Shown: in pieces, positions 8,570 to 18,236 of the stretch
How the letters are laid out: every line of letters begins with the position of its first letter
How positions within the stretch are numbered: position 1 is the first letter of the stretch
From: Paraglaciecola arctica
Lineage (GTDB): Bacteria; Pseudomonadota; Gammaproteobacteria; Enterobacterales; Alteromonadaceae
Direction of reading: 5' to 3'
Assembly (NCBI RefSeq): GCF_018861065.1
Contig: NZ_JAHKQO010000015.1
Span: forward strand, 62,001 to 126,000
Length of the DNA: 64,000 bases
The notes under the pieces: generated by a model
Told to the model about the DNA's origin: nothing
What the model saw: only the letters and a program-made list of their open reading frames with translations
Database searches by the model: none
Made by a program: the position numbers and the translations under genes

Positions 8570-11500
8570 TTAAGTCACATTTGTGCTATTCACACTTATG
8601 ACGCGGTCAATGATTTGTTTACTATTAAGGATCATTTGCTTCGTTTTTGCTCTCAATTTAAGCAGCAAAAAATAAGTTAAGGGGACCAATACCAAACTAG
8701 TTAAAGTCGAAAATATCAACCCTCCTATTATGGATATTGCCATTGGTGAATAGGGTGGGCCATCTCCTCCTAATCGCGTACTACCAAAGGCGAGTGGCAC
8801 CAACCCTAATACCGTTGTGGCGACTGTCATAAGGATGGGTCTAACCCGATTTAAACAGCCTTCAACAATGGCTTGTCGCACTGCGTAACCACTATTAATG
8901 AGCTGATTTATTCTATCGACCAACACTATGCCATTGTTGACGACTATGCCCATTAATATCAACATTCCTATCATACTCATGATGGACATTGGTAAGCCCG
9001 CTACGAACAACGCCCAAAACACTCCGGTTAAGGAAAACAACAATGAAGTTATTACAGCGGTGGGCAACAAGAGGGATTCAAATAAAGCAGCCATAACAAT
9101 ATAAATCATAATTAGGGCCAAAAGCATATTCGTTTGCATGGCGCTTTCGTTTTGGTTTTGACGTTCAATACTTCCATCAAAGGTCCAGTCGTAGCCAGAG
9201 GGTAACTTGATATGCTGCATTACACCTTCTATGCTTTTTTGCGCATTTTCTAGTGTAAAGCCATCCTTTAAATTACCACCAATCGTTATCGAAGTTTGTC
9301 GATAGCTACGATTAATTTCTGAAAGTCTGGGTTTAACCGTTAATTCAGCCACCATATCTAAAGTCACATTTTGACCAGACGAACGGGTAATTGTAAGGTT
9401 TTTCAGTGCGTTAACTGAGTCTTGTAGTTGTTGATCGTACATCAGACGGATACCCACTTCGCCTCCATCGCCATGTCTAAAGGTACGTAAGTTTGTGCCT
9501 CTTAGTGCGGTAGCGACAACCTTTGAAATTTCGCTGGTATTTAAACCAAAACGAAACGCTTTCTGTCGATCTACTACCACTTGCAACTCTAGTTTTTGCC
9601 TAGTGGTATCAGTTTTTACTTCAGATAAGCCATCGATGTTAGCCAAAATTGGGATGATTTGGTTAGCAATTTGTTCTAGTCTTTCTGAAGAGTCACCGAC
9701 TATTGTCATTTGTATTCCACCACCATTACCTTGATCCCATTGGAAAGAAGGTTTCGCTCTTACAAAACTGGGGAGATTTTCGGTGATTAGATTTTTGACT
9801 GTTGATTGCGAGACTGGCAAATCATCAATTAGCGTAATGCCTGAAACGGCAAATCCAGCGGTGTAATAGGTATATACCTGCTTGATATAGAACTTTTCTT
9901 GGTTAGCGTATAAATACGCTTCCATTTTACTCACGGATTTTTCTACTTCTTCTAAACTGAAACTACCTTGAATATCGTAATTCATCCATACGCGATTTTG
10001 GTCGTTATCGTTATCATCATCACTAGTGACGTACTGCAAGGGCAGAGCGGTACTCGCCAGTACTAATATTGCAATGAGACCCGTTTTTCCTTGATTGTTG
10101 AGCGACCAACTAAGGATTGATGTATACCAAGATGCTAATTTACTACGGGGTTTAGATGACGGGGTTGTTTTTCCCTTAGCGACTTTAGGATTGATCTTAG
10201 TGAAAAGTAATGGAATTAGGGTCTGCGAGATCAATAAAGAGGCAAAGAGTGAAATACATATTGCGATAGCAACATGCTCGAGGAAAACGGTAACGTTAAC
10301 TTTTGCACCCACTATATTGGGTAAAAAAACAATAGCGGTTGTAATAGTCCCAGCAATCACAGCCAAACTGACTTTACCGACTCCGGCTTTCGTCGCCGCC
10401 ACTACATCAGGATTGTTTTGTTTTTCCTGTTCAATGCTTTCGGTGACAACCACTGCATTGTCCACCAGCATGCCTACCGCTAACATCAGTCCCATCATCG
10501 ACAAAATATTAATGCTGTAACCCATCATGTACATGCAGCCAAGTGTAATACATATACTAAAAGGCACTGATAACACCACCAACAAGGTACTGGTTATATT
10601 ACGTAAAAAGGCATAAAGCACTAGTAGCGATAATAATGCGCCAATCAAACCTGCGTTTAACAGATCGGAAAGCGACTTAGTCACACTTTTGGCTTCATTT
10701 TGCATGATAAACAAATGGATACCATTAAAGGCTGGGTTTGAATTGGCGTCGTCTATGACCTTCATTACTTCGTCTGAGACTGCAACCATGTTACTGGTCG
10801 ATTCTCGATAAATGTTAAAGCCTACTGCAAAGGATTGATCTAAATGACGACCTTCAGTACGTGCAGGTTTTTCGTATTTAACTAAAGCAATGTCACTCAG
10901 GCGGACGCCTTTTTTAATCATAAAGTCCTGAATTTCCTGCAAACTAGTAAATTCGCCTTGTGGATTAACTGTGAATTTTTGCTGGATATCTAAATCTGTG
11001 AAATTACCAGCGGTGAGGGAAAAGTTAGCGTTACTTAACGCTCGTGCCAGTTCATTGGTATTAACTTGTAATGAGGCCATCAGTTGTTGGTCTAAACGTA
11101 TCGAAATCTGTTTTTTGGTTACGCCGTAGAGTTCGACTTTTGAAACTCCTGCGACTCTCTCGATGGGACGCTTTAAGTTTCGATCAAGCAAGTCATAAGC
11201 GCTTGATAAGTCTCTTTCACTTGAAACTCGCAGTGAAAAAATTGGCATATCATTGGTATTAAATTGATAAACCAAAATTCGCTCCACATCCTCGGGTAAG
11301 TCTGGGCGTATTGCGTCAATCTTTTCTCTGGCTTCAATTCCTTTAGCTTTTAGGTTTTCATCCCAAGCAAACTGTAATTGGATTTCAGCAGCATCTTCAG
11401 AGGAGCGCGATCGCAAACGTTTGATACCAGACATAGTCGCTAAGGCTTCTTCAACTGGTCGAGTGATCATTTTTTCAACTTCTACTGGCGTTGCGTCACT

Positions 11501-11677
11501 ATATGGAATGCGGATAGCAATTTCTGGTATATCGATGCTTGGAAATTTTTCTAGTGGCAACAATTGACTAGACAAAAGGCCCAATACCAACATTGAGAAA
11601 AACACCATCATAATGGTAACTGGGCGACGAATGGCAAACCCAGCTAACGATGAACTGGCGGTGGTTAGCTTATCCAT
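8570..11677 (-). CDS. RND efflux permease, second of two in the operon
   Basis: 1035 residues, the normal length for a hydrophobe/amphiphile efflux RND pump. The first membrane helix (about 16-36) is followed by a large periplasmic porter domain. Helices 2-6 follow (about 335-495, with GMLVDNAVVV in helix 4 carrying the proton-relay Asp). A second porter domain and helices 8-12 (GIVVNNGIVLVDRI; RPILMTVATTVLGLVPLAFG) complete it. It overlaps the end of the first permease gene by 8 bases, so the two are translated in series. Two permeases with one adaptor suggest a heteromeric pump of the MdtBC kind, or two pumps sharing an adaptor. No outer-membrane channel gene adjoins. Confidence 0.92.
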   Translation of the reverse strand: MDKLTTASSSLAGFAIRRPVTIMMVFFSMLVLGLLSSQLLPLEKFPSIDIPEIAIRIPYSDATPVEVEKMITRPVEEALATMSGIKRLRSRSSEDAAEIQLQFAWDENLKAKGIEAREKIDAIRPDLPEDVERILVYQFNTNDMPIFSLRVSSERDLSSAYDLLDRNLKRPIERVAGVSKVELYGVTKKQISIRLDQQLMASLQVNTNELARALSNANFSLTAGNFTDLDIQQKFTVNPQGEFTSLQEIQDFMIKKGVRLSDIALVKYEKPARTEGRHLDQSFAVGFNIYRESTSNMVAVSDEVMKVIDDANSNPAFNGIHLFIMQNEAKSVTKSLSDLLNAGLIGALLSLLVLYAFLRNITSTLLVVLSVPFSICITLGCMYMMGYSINILSMMGLMLAVGMLVDNAVVVTESIEQEKQNNPDVVAATKAGVGKVSLAVIAGTITTAIVFLPNIVGAKVNVTVFLEHVAIAICISLFASLLISQTLIPLLFTKINPKVAKGKTTPSSKPRSKLASWYTSILSWSLNNQGKTGLIAILVLASTALPLQYVTSDDDNDNDQNRVWMNYDIQGSFSLEEVEKSVSKMEAYLYANQEKFYIKQVYTYYTAGFAVSGITLIDDLPVSQSTVKNLITENLPSFVRAKPSFQWDQGNGGGIQMTIVGDSSERLEQIANQIIPILANIDGLSEVKTDTTRQKLELQVVVDRQKAFRFGLNTSEISKVVATALRGTNLRTFRHGDGGEVGIRLMYDQQLQDSVNALKNLTITRSSGQNVTLDMVAELTVKPRLSEINRSYRQTSITIGGNLKDGFTLENAQKSIEGVMQHIKLPSGYDWTFDGSIERQNQNESAMQTNMLLALIMIYIVMAALFESLLLPTAVITSLLFSLTGVFWALFVAGLPMSIMSMIGMLILMGIVVNNGIVLVDRINQLINSGYAVRQAIVEGCLNRVRPILMTVATTVLGLVPLAFGSTRLGGDGPPYSPMAISIIGGLIFSTLTSLVLVPLTYFLLLKLRAKTKQMILNSKQIIDRVISVNSTNVT

Positions 11678-14600
11678 AAATTGTCTCCGCAGTATCCGTC
11701 GTTGAAGCTAACTCTTTAGGTTGTTGAGCAAACTGCTTTCTATCGAACAAACTGTAAATTACTGGGATAAAAAACAAGGTAAGTAGAGTGGCAAAAAGTA
11801 AGCCGTAAATAACCGTAATCGCCATTGGTGTGCGAATTTCAGCTCCTTCTCCGATACCCATTGCCATAGGTAAAAGACCGAGTGAGGTTGTTAGTGTTGT
11901 CATCAATATAGGTCTTAGCCGGCTTTGTGCGGCTTCGATGATTGCCAGTGATTTTTGCAGCCCTTGTGAACGTAATTGATTAATACGATCGATCAACACA
12001 ATGGCGTTGTTGACCACTATTCCCGCTAACATGATGAGTCCAATAAACACCACAACACTGATATTGGTAGCCGATAGATACAACCCATAAATCGAGCCCG
12101 CACAGGCTAAAGGAACGGTAAATAATATTAGTAGAGGATGTAATAGAGACTCAAACTGCGATGCCATCACTAGGTATACCAAAAATATTGCAAGGGCTAG
12201 GGCAAATTGTAAGGATTGGAAACTGTTTTCCATTTCCTCACTTTGTCCGGCCACTTTAGCCTGCATAGTAATTGGTAAATTTAACGCATCGATATGTTGT
12301 TGTACTGCTAAAACGGCTTCATTTAGGTCGCCGTAATTTAAATTGGTAGTCACAACAGCTACACGCTCCTGACCGACGCGAGTGATCTCACTGGGGCCAA
12401 TGGACATACTGATATCTGCAACCGCTTCTAAAGGAATAGCTAGACTTACGCCTGGATTAACAATCATTTGACCAATATCAACAATCGAATCACGTTGTGA
12501 CTCCATGGTTCTCACCAAAATATCAACTTTGCGGTCGTTTATACTGTATTTAGTGGCCACTTCGCCACCAATCTTAGCGGCGATAAGTTTAGAAACATCA
12601 GGTGCATTTATTCCAAGCTGAGCGAGTTTACTGTGATCAAATTTTACTTTAAGCTCTGGATTACCCGTTTGTAGTGACGATTTAACGTCTGTATAACGGT
12701 TATCGCTTTGTAATAAAGCCTGCAATTTTTGACTGTATTTAGCTAAGTTTTGTAAATCGTATCCAGAAATCTGTATTGCTAAAGGAGTCGCAAACGTAAA
12801 TAAAGCAGGCTTTCCAAACTTGCTTTGAATGCCTGGTTGCTGAGACAAGTATCGACGCATTTCCTGCATTACTCGTTGAGTCGTTTCACTGTCACTATTG
12901 GGCTGCATTACCACATTTAATTTCCCCCAATAATCGCCTCCCTGACTCGCTGATGCATTCATTAAGCTTCCGGTCCCCGCTAGAGCATAGGTTCGCTCTA
13001 CGCCTGTTAGATCGCTTGTAAAAGTGGCTAATTCTGCAATGACTTGGTCGGTGTTGATTAATTGTGATCCTGTTGGAAGATTGATTTCCACATAAAACTC
13101 TCCTTGAGACATATCAGGAATAAGCTCCATACCAAGTTTGGGCAACAAGGTTAACGAAGCCAATGACACCAATATTACCGCTGATAATACTAAGAGTCGT
13201 AGATTCAAAGCGAACTTTAGCGCCCATAAATAGGCTTTTTCGATTTGAGCATAACTTTTATCGAATACCCATAATAGTGGACGGAACGTCAACACCAACA
13301 CTTTACTTAAAACTCGATAAGTTAAGATCACTATAGAAGTAATGCACATGGGAATAACGTAGAAAAGTAATTTTCGTAGCCAAGTGATTGGCAGTGATAA
13401 GTAGTGAAAAAACCGGGCTATTTTAGTTGCGGGTAGCGATTTTTCAGTGGTTTCACCGAAATCTAATGTTGTCGTGTTTTGAGAATTGGCAGTCGATTTT
13501 TCTCGAGCGGCAAGCATAGGGATTAAGGTCAGTGCCACTACCAAGGAAGCGGCTAAAGCAAAGGTAACAGTTAAGGCCTGATCGCTAAAAAGTTGACCGG
13601 CTATACCTTCAACAAATACCAAGGGAACAAATACAGCCATAGTTGTCAACGTAGAAGCAATGATTGCCATAGACACCTCTTTGGTTCCTATGATTGCTGC
13701 TTCTTTATTGTTTGCGGTGTTACTTTTATGTCTAGCGATGTTTTCTAGTACAACAATACTGTTATCTACTAATAATCCTATTGCTAACGCAATGCCTCCT
13801 AAGCTCATTATGTTTAGGCTAATACCATTGCCATACATAAGATTAAAGGTGGCGATAATCGAAACGGGAATAGATATCGACACTATCAAAGTTGTCCAAA
13901 TGTTTTTCAAAAACAAATACAAGATCAACATTGCTAATACGCCACCTATGATCCCAGCGGACTTCACTTCGCTTATAGCACTAGAGATAAATTTTGATTG
14001 ATCATAAATTAATTGTAATTGGTATTGGTTTGGTATGTCTTTTTGCAATTGTGCAACACGAAATTTTATATTCTCTGCAACTTGAACAGTGTTTGCATCG
14101 CCTTCTTTATAAATGGCTATTTCGACCCCTTCAAATCCATTGAAGCGGTTTATTGAGGTTGGTTCTTTGTGGGTATCTTGAACTGAAGCGATATCGCCTA
14201 AACGAATATTTTTTCCGTCTCGGTTAGCAATAAATAGATTACGAATATCATCTAGGGTTTGAAATTGGTTTAGGGTTCTTACTAAATACTCCTGAGACCC
14301 GTCTTTAACTCGACCACCAGAAGAGTTAACGTTTTCATCTTTCAAACGTTTGATAACTTCATTAACAGTGATGTTTAACTGACTGGTTTTTTGCTGGTCA
14401 ACTAATACTTGAATTTCATTTTCTAATCCTCCCCCCACTTTTACCGAGGCCACGCCAACAACAGATTCAAGTTGCCTTTTAATTTGTTCTTCCCCATATA
14501 TACGCAAAGATTTAATTGCTTGTTTACTGAGTAATTCTTGCTGCATGGAGTGGGGTGGTAAGGACTGGTTAGCTGTTTCTGATGTAACGCCACCTAGACC

Positions 14601-15017
14601 AAAACGCATAATAGGATCCAGACTAGGATTGAAGCGCAATAATAATGGTTTTTTTATATCTAAAGGGAGTTCGAGCGTATCCAGCTTTTCGCGGATTTCG
14701 AGGCTAGCGAGATCCATATCGGTTCCCCATTCAAATTCAATTAAAACATCAGATTGGCCCGCTTTTGAGGTAGAAGTTACTGTACGAACCCCTTTCACTA
14801 CACCTATTGTTTCTTCAATTGGTTTTGAAACCAGTTGCTCGATTTCACCGGGTGCCGCACCGCTATAGTCGGTGCGTATGGTTAAAGTAGGGTAGGACAG
14901 TTCTGGTAATAGGTTAATGGCTAAGCGTGATAAAGAAACCATCCCAAATAGAATGACTGCAACAGTGAACATCCAAACCGTGACAGGGCGCTTAACCGCA
15001 ATATCAACAATATTCAT
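11670..15017 (-). CDS. RND efflux permease, first of two, with an enlarged central linker
   Basis: 1115 residues, about 80 longer than its operon partner. The RND plan is clear: helix 1 near residues 12-31, porter domain, helices 2-6 (GLLVDNSIVVLENI in helix 4), second porter domain and helices 8-12 (GIVVNNAIVLIDRINQL; RLRPILMTTLTTSLGLLPMAMG). Extra length lies between helix 6 and helix 7 (about residues 505-600). This part is partly polar and partly strongly hydrophobic (LLFYVIPMCITSIVILTYRV) and may add membrane-associated helices. The ATG follows GGAGCGG, ten bases after the adaptor gene. The substrate is not deducible. Confidence 0.92.
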   Translation of the reverse strand: MNIVDIAVKRPVTVWMFTVAVILFGMVSLSRLAINLLPELSYPTLTIRTDYSGAAPGEIEQLVSKPIEETIGVVKGVRTVTSTSKAGQSDVLIEFEWGTDMDLASLEIREKLDTLELPLDIKKPLLLRFNPSLDPIMRFGLGGVTSETANQSLPPHSMQQELLSKQAIKSLRIYGEEQIKRQLESVVGVASVKVGGGLENEIQVLVDQQKTSQLNITVNEVIKRLKDENVNSSGGRVKDGSQEYLVRTLNQFQTLDDIRNLFIANRDGKNIRLGDIASVQDTHKEPTSINRFNGFEGVEIAIYKEGDANTVQVAENIKFRVAQLQKDIPNQYQLQLIYDQSKFISSAISEVKSAGIIGGVLAMLILYLFLKNIWTTLIVSISIPVSIIATFNLMYGNGISLNIMSLGGIALAIGLLVDNSIVVLENIARHKSNTANNKEAAIIGTKEVSMAIIASTLTTMAVFVPLVFVEGIAGQLFSDQALTVTFALAASLVVALTLIPMLAAREKSTANSQNTTTLDFGETTEKSLPATKIARFFHYLSLPITWLRKLLFYVIPMCITSIVILTYRVLSKVLVLTFRPLLWVFDKSYAQIEKAYLWALKFALNLRLLVLSAVILVSLASLTLLPKLGMELIPDMSQGEFYVEINLPTGSQLINTDQVIAELATFTSDLTGVERTYALAGTGSLMNASASQGGDYWGKLNVVMQPNSDSETTQRVMQEMRRYLSQQPGIQSKFGKPALFTFATPLAIQISGYDLQNLAKYSQKLQALLQSDNRYTDVKSSLQTGNPELKVKFDHSKLAQLGINAPDVSKLIAAKIGGEVATKYSINDRKVDILVRTMESQRDSIVDIGQMIVNPGVSLAIPLEAVADISMSIGPSEITRVGQERVAVVTTNLNYGDLNEAVLAVQQHIDALNLPITMQAKVAGQSEEMENSFQSLQFALALAIFLVYLVMASQFESLLHPLLILFTVPLACAGSIYGLYLSATNISVVVFIGLIMLAGIVVNNAIVLIDRINQLRSQGLQKSLAIIEAAQSRLRPILMTTLTTSLGLLPMAMGIGEGAEIRTPMAITVIYGLLFATLLTLFFIPVIYSLFDRKQFAQQPKELASTTDTAETIYG

Positions 15018-15027
15018 AATCCGCTCC

Positions 15028-16173
15028 TTAACTTTTCGCTAGCTGATTTGAATTGTCCTGGGCAAGTTCTAACGTTTCGTCTTGGCCTGTATCGTCGTTT
15101 ACAATTTCTACAGGTGCTTGGTCTCGGAGATTTTGATGACCTGTAATTACTACCTTTTCGGTTCCGGTTAGTCCACTTAATATTTCTACAACCTCACCTT
15201 CTTGATAACCAACAGTGACAGCTTGTTTGCTAGCGATACCATCTTTGACTACAAAAACGTTGACACTATCGTCTATGGCTAAAAGTGCTTTACGGGGTAA
15301 CAGAACGGCATTTTGTTTGGTGTCGTAATTGAGTTTAACTTGGGCAAACATCCCTGACTTTAGTAAATTGTCTGGGTTTGGCACTCTTAAGGTAACTTTG
15401 AAAGTGCCCGTTTTTGCGTCTATTACAGGGCTAATTCTTTCTACAAAGGCAACCGTACTGGCTCCGTTAACGGCGGTTAAATTTAAAGTAGCTCGTTGTT
15501 CCTTGTGAACCTTAGAAAGTTCCTTTTCGGGTAAATAAACAATACCATATAACTCGCTTTGTTGAACGATATGAAACATCCGTTCACGTTGGAATGACTC
15601 GCTCAAGTTACCGACTTTAGCATTACGTTCAGCTATAAAGCCTGATATAGGTGCGGTGATAGTGGCTTCTTTTAGATCAAGCTGTGCCAATGAAAGAGTT
15701 GCGTTAGCCGACTCATATTGGGCGGTAAGTTTGTCATAGGTATCATCACTGACTAATTTTTTATTGTACACCTTGTTAATTTTCGACAGTTCTTTCTCAA
15801 CACCCACTAGATCAGCTTTAGCGCGATCTAAATTCAAGTGATAGCGACGGGGTTCTATCTGTGCCAAAATTTGGCCTTTCTCAACATAGTCTCCCTCTTC
15901 AACATATATATGCTCTATTATTCCTGAGGCTCTTGGAACAACAAAGGCTTCCTCTTTTGCTTCTAAAATCGCAGTGGTGGCATAATTCGAAGATATATGG
16001 CCGATTGATAACTCGGAAATCTCTACAGGAACAGATATCACTAGTTCCTCTTGGATATTCTCACCTTGTGATTCGGCTTGACCGCAACTGCTAAGTAAAC
16101 TGACTGTCAGTAAAATGGGTAATATTGAAAGTAATTTAAGGCCAATTCTCTTATTGTTTATTATTGTATCCAT
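15028..16173 (-). CDS. RND efflux periplasmic adaptor lipoprotein
   Basis: 381 residues. The N-terminus has a basic start, a hydrophobic stretch and a lipobox (LLSSC, Cys about residue 30), so the mature protein is probably lipid-anchored in the periplasm. Lipoyl-like halves (EEGDYVEKGQILAQIEPRRY and ITAPISGFIAERNAKVGN) flank a short coiled hairpin (about 110-165), followed by the beta-barrel and membrane-proximal parts (RNPDN-like VPNPDNLLKSGMFAQV; GLTGTEKVVITGHQNLRDQ). It is the first gene of the three-gene pump operon and would link the permease or permeases to a TolC-like channel encoded elsewhere. Confidence 0.92.
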   Translation of the reverse strand: MDTIINNKRIGLKLLSILPILLTVSLLSSCGQAESQGENIQEELVISVPVEISELSIGHISSNYATTAILEAKEEAFVVPRASGIIEHIYVEEGDYVEKGQILAQIEPRRYHLNLDRAKADLVGVEKELSKINKVYNKKLVSDDTYDKLTAQYESANATLSLAQLDLKEATITAPISGFIAERNAKVGNLSESFQRERMFHIVQQSELYGIVYLPEKELSKVHKEQRATLNLTAVNGASTVAFVERISPVIDAKTGTFKVTLRVPNPDNLLKSGMFAQVKLNYDTKQNAVLLPRKALLAIDDSVNVFVVKDGIASKQAVTVGYQEGEVVEILSGLTGTEKVVITGHQNLRDQAPVEIVNDDTGQDETLELAQDNSNQLAKS

Positions 16174-16630
16174 TGCAGGTTTCCTGAAAATCTGATGTTA
16201 AGTTAATAGTGATTATGCGTATCTGCGCCAATTGGCTGATAGATAGCATCGACTATGCCAATACATAAAAAGTCTTATAAAACAAATGGATAGTATGTAC
16301 TTTGGTTGCAACTGTAGGTTTCTGTTTGGTATTAATTAGCGATATTCGCTATTTGTTGGTTGAAATGGTCAACACCACTCGTTGCACGTGGTGTGTGTTA
16401 TTCTGTTACTAAGGGCGACCGCCTATGTAATGAGTATTGGAAAAGTACAAAAACGCACTCAAAACAGCCTTTATGAAAACGAATCAAATACTCAATAGTG
16501 TTTTGCATCAATTTACACAAGACAATACAATGTTACTTATGTATTGGGGCCATTACTTTTTTGTCGTGTCGATTCAGACGATTGCACTGCAATGGTAATC
16601 AAACTAGTTATCTAAAAAGAGAAAGTAACA
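16174..16630. other. Divergent intergenic region, efflux operon to yaiI
   Basis: These 457 bases separate the leftward efflux operon from the rightward YaiI-family gene and must hold both promoters. A possible 41-codon frame (16473-16598) has no ribosome-binding site and no recognisable product, so I do not call it. AT-rich stretches are present, but I could not pick a convincing promoter or regulator site, and no regulator gene for the pump adjoins. Confidence 0.5.
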
Positions 16631-17077
16631 TTGAAAATTTGGGTTGATGCAGATGCGTGTCCTGTGGTGATAAAGGATATTTTATTTCGAGCGGCACAGC
16701 GTACAAAAATTGAAACCATTTTTGTGGCTAATCAATATATTAAGACTCCTGCGTCAAAGTTTATTCGCTCAATGCAAGTAAGCGCAGGGTTTGATGTGGC
16801 AGATGACGAAATTGTTAGACTAGTAGCAACGAATGATTTGGTGATTACGAGTGATATACCTTTAGCTGCAGAAGTGATTGAAAAAGGGGGGCAGGTATTG
16901 AGCTCCAGAGGCGAATTGTTTACTACAGAGAATATTCGAGCGCGGCTTAATATTCGTGATTTTATGGACACTATGCGCGCCAGTGGCGAACAATCGGGTG
17001 GTCCACCGCCACTTAATCAAACCGATAGACAAAACTTTGCCAATCACTTAGACCGAATTTTAACGGCAAATAATTGA
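16631..17077 (+). CDS. yaiI: YaiI/YqxD family protein (DUF188)
   Basis: 148 residues, the usual family length. The N-terminus [16 protein letters not shown] and the later [17 protein letters not shown] and LSSRGELFT stretches are family hallmarks, with conserved acidic residues (Asp5, Asp7) of a PIN-like nuclease fold. Its biological role is not established. It starts at TTG 16631 after the purine-rich AGAGAAAG; no ATG lies upstream in frame. It seems to be a single gene. Confidence 0.9.
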   Translation: MKIWVDADACPVVIKDILFRAAQRTKIETIFVANQYIKTPASKFIRSMQVSAGFDVADDEIVRLVATNDLVITSDIPLAAEVIEKGGQVLSSRGELFTTENIRARLNIRDFMDTMRASGEQSGGPPPLNQTDRQNFANHLDRILTANN

Positions 17078-17120
17078 TAGGGCATGTTGACGACAAACTA
17101 CCATTATCCCCAATGACTAC

Positions 17121-18047
17121 ATGGTAGTAGCAAGTAGCCAAGTCTTTCCACATATCAAGTCTAAGTATTCTCTAAGTGACGAACGTATCCTGTTTGGTTG
17201 GGAAGCGGCAGGGGGATTTACCATTAATACTATGGTCGACAAACCAAAATTATTCAGTGGGTACATTGCCGCTAGTCCTTCTCCCTTGTATGGGGAGTAT
17301 TTTCCTATGCTACAGCAAAGTTTCGAGCGTTTACTGGCTGCAATTGTGACTAACGGCAAAGGTAAACATTTATATGTTAGCAAGGGGAGTTATGATTACC
17401 CGCAGTATTTAGGCATTGATAAACTAGAATCTGCGTTAGATAAAATCACATTAGAAAAGCCGCGATACACTTTTGCCATTATTGATGATGCCACCCATGC
17501 TAGCCTTGGCTTTGAAACCTTAATGCGCGGAGTTCGTGACTATTTTTACTACTTTGATAAACCACAGATCAACAGCTTCGAAGCGTTTACAGCAGTAGGT
17601 GGTCATCAATTTTTAAATGAGTATTTTGACCAGCAGGCAAAACAATTTAGCCTAAACCAGCAACAAATCGATAAAAATAGATTTGAATTGCTTCGAAAAC
17701 TCAGTTTTATGCCGCTTATGGACGGCGACTTCGCGTTATTCCAAAGCTATATGGCACAGCTATCTGATACTGACTTTTTGGAACGATCACACGTCAATCA
17801 TATTTATCGCTACGCATTATTCAAGTTACAAAATAATGACCTATCTGGCGCCATGAAATTGTTTCAATACAGTCAAAAGCGCGATCCCGATAACGCATTA
17901 CCTATCAACGGCTTAGGATTAGTAGCAAAAGCACGTGGCCAGAAAGAAGCCGCAAGGGTGCTTTTTCAACAGGCTGTCGAAATGGCTGAAACTAACAATG
18001 ATTTCCGTTTGTATGAATATAGAAAAAATCTAGTGGGGCTAGAGTAA
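17121..18047 (+). pseudogene. Probably truncated esterase (alpha/beta hydrolase) with C-terminal TPR-like part
   Basis: The open frame encodes 308 residues, but it begins in the middle of a PF00756-type esterase fold: KSKYSLSDERILFGWEAAGG is the region that normally carries the nucleophile elbow. The first 100 or more residues of such a protein are missing. In frame, a stop at 17088 lies only 11 codons before the ATG, which has no ribosome-binding site. At the elbow the usual GxSxGG is GWEAAGG, so the catalytic Ser appears replaced by Glu. The last 130 residues look helical and TPR-like (AMKLFQYSQKRDPDNALPI). A 5'-deleted remnant is the best reading; a short functional protein cannot be excluded. 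Confidence 0.55.
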
Positions 18048-18175
18048 TATGAAATGGCGTTAAATTATGTTTGCTTTTGGGGAACTCCTAGCCTTCGCAA
18101 GGGGGATGGAGATGTTGTTTCGGCCAAAACGATGACTCATGATGAGCCAAAGTGCGACCGCTATTTCACTAGAGT

Positions 18176-18204
18176 AGTCCCTCATCTTCTATAAGTGAGG
18201 GACT
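18176..18204. terminator. Hairpin between converging genes (possible terminator)
   Basis: AGTCCCTCA (18176-18184) pairs perfectly with TGAGGGACT (18196-18204) around an 11-base loop, between the esterase remnant and the rhlE stop codon. Both genes converge on it, but neither strand shows a good T-run, so it may be a weak bidirectional terminator or an mRNA end structure. Confidence 0.4.
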
Positions 18205-18236
18205 GTTATCAAGCTTGAAAAACGAGTAGAGGGATA

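Noticed and set aside
10095-10520. 141-codon plus-strand frame inside the second RND permease gene
   Set aside because: It is an antisense shadow of a clearly coding gene, as are the other long antisense frames over the RND, rne, fabD and fapA genes.
16473-16598. 41-codon frame in the gap before yaiI
   Set aside because: No ribosome-binding site, no recognisable product, and composition like the surrounding non-coding DNA.
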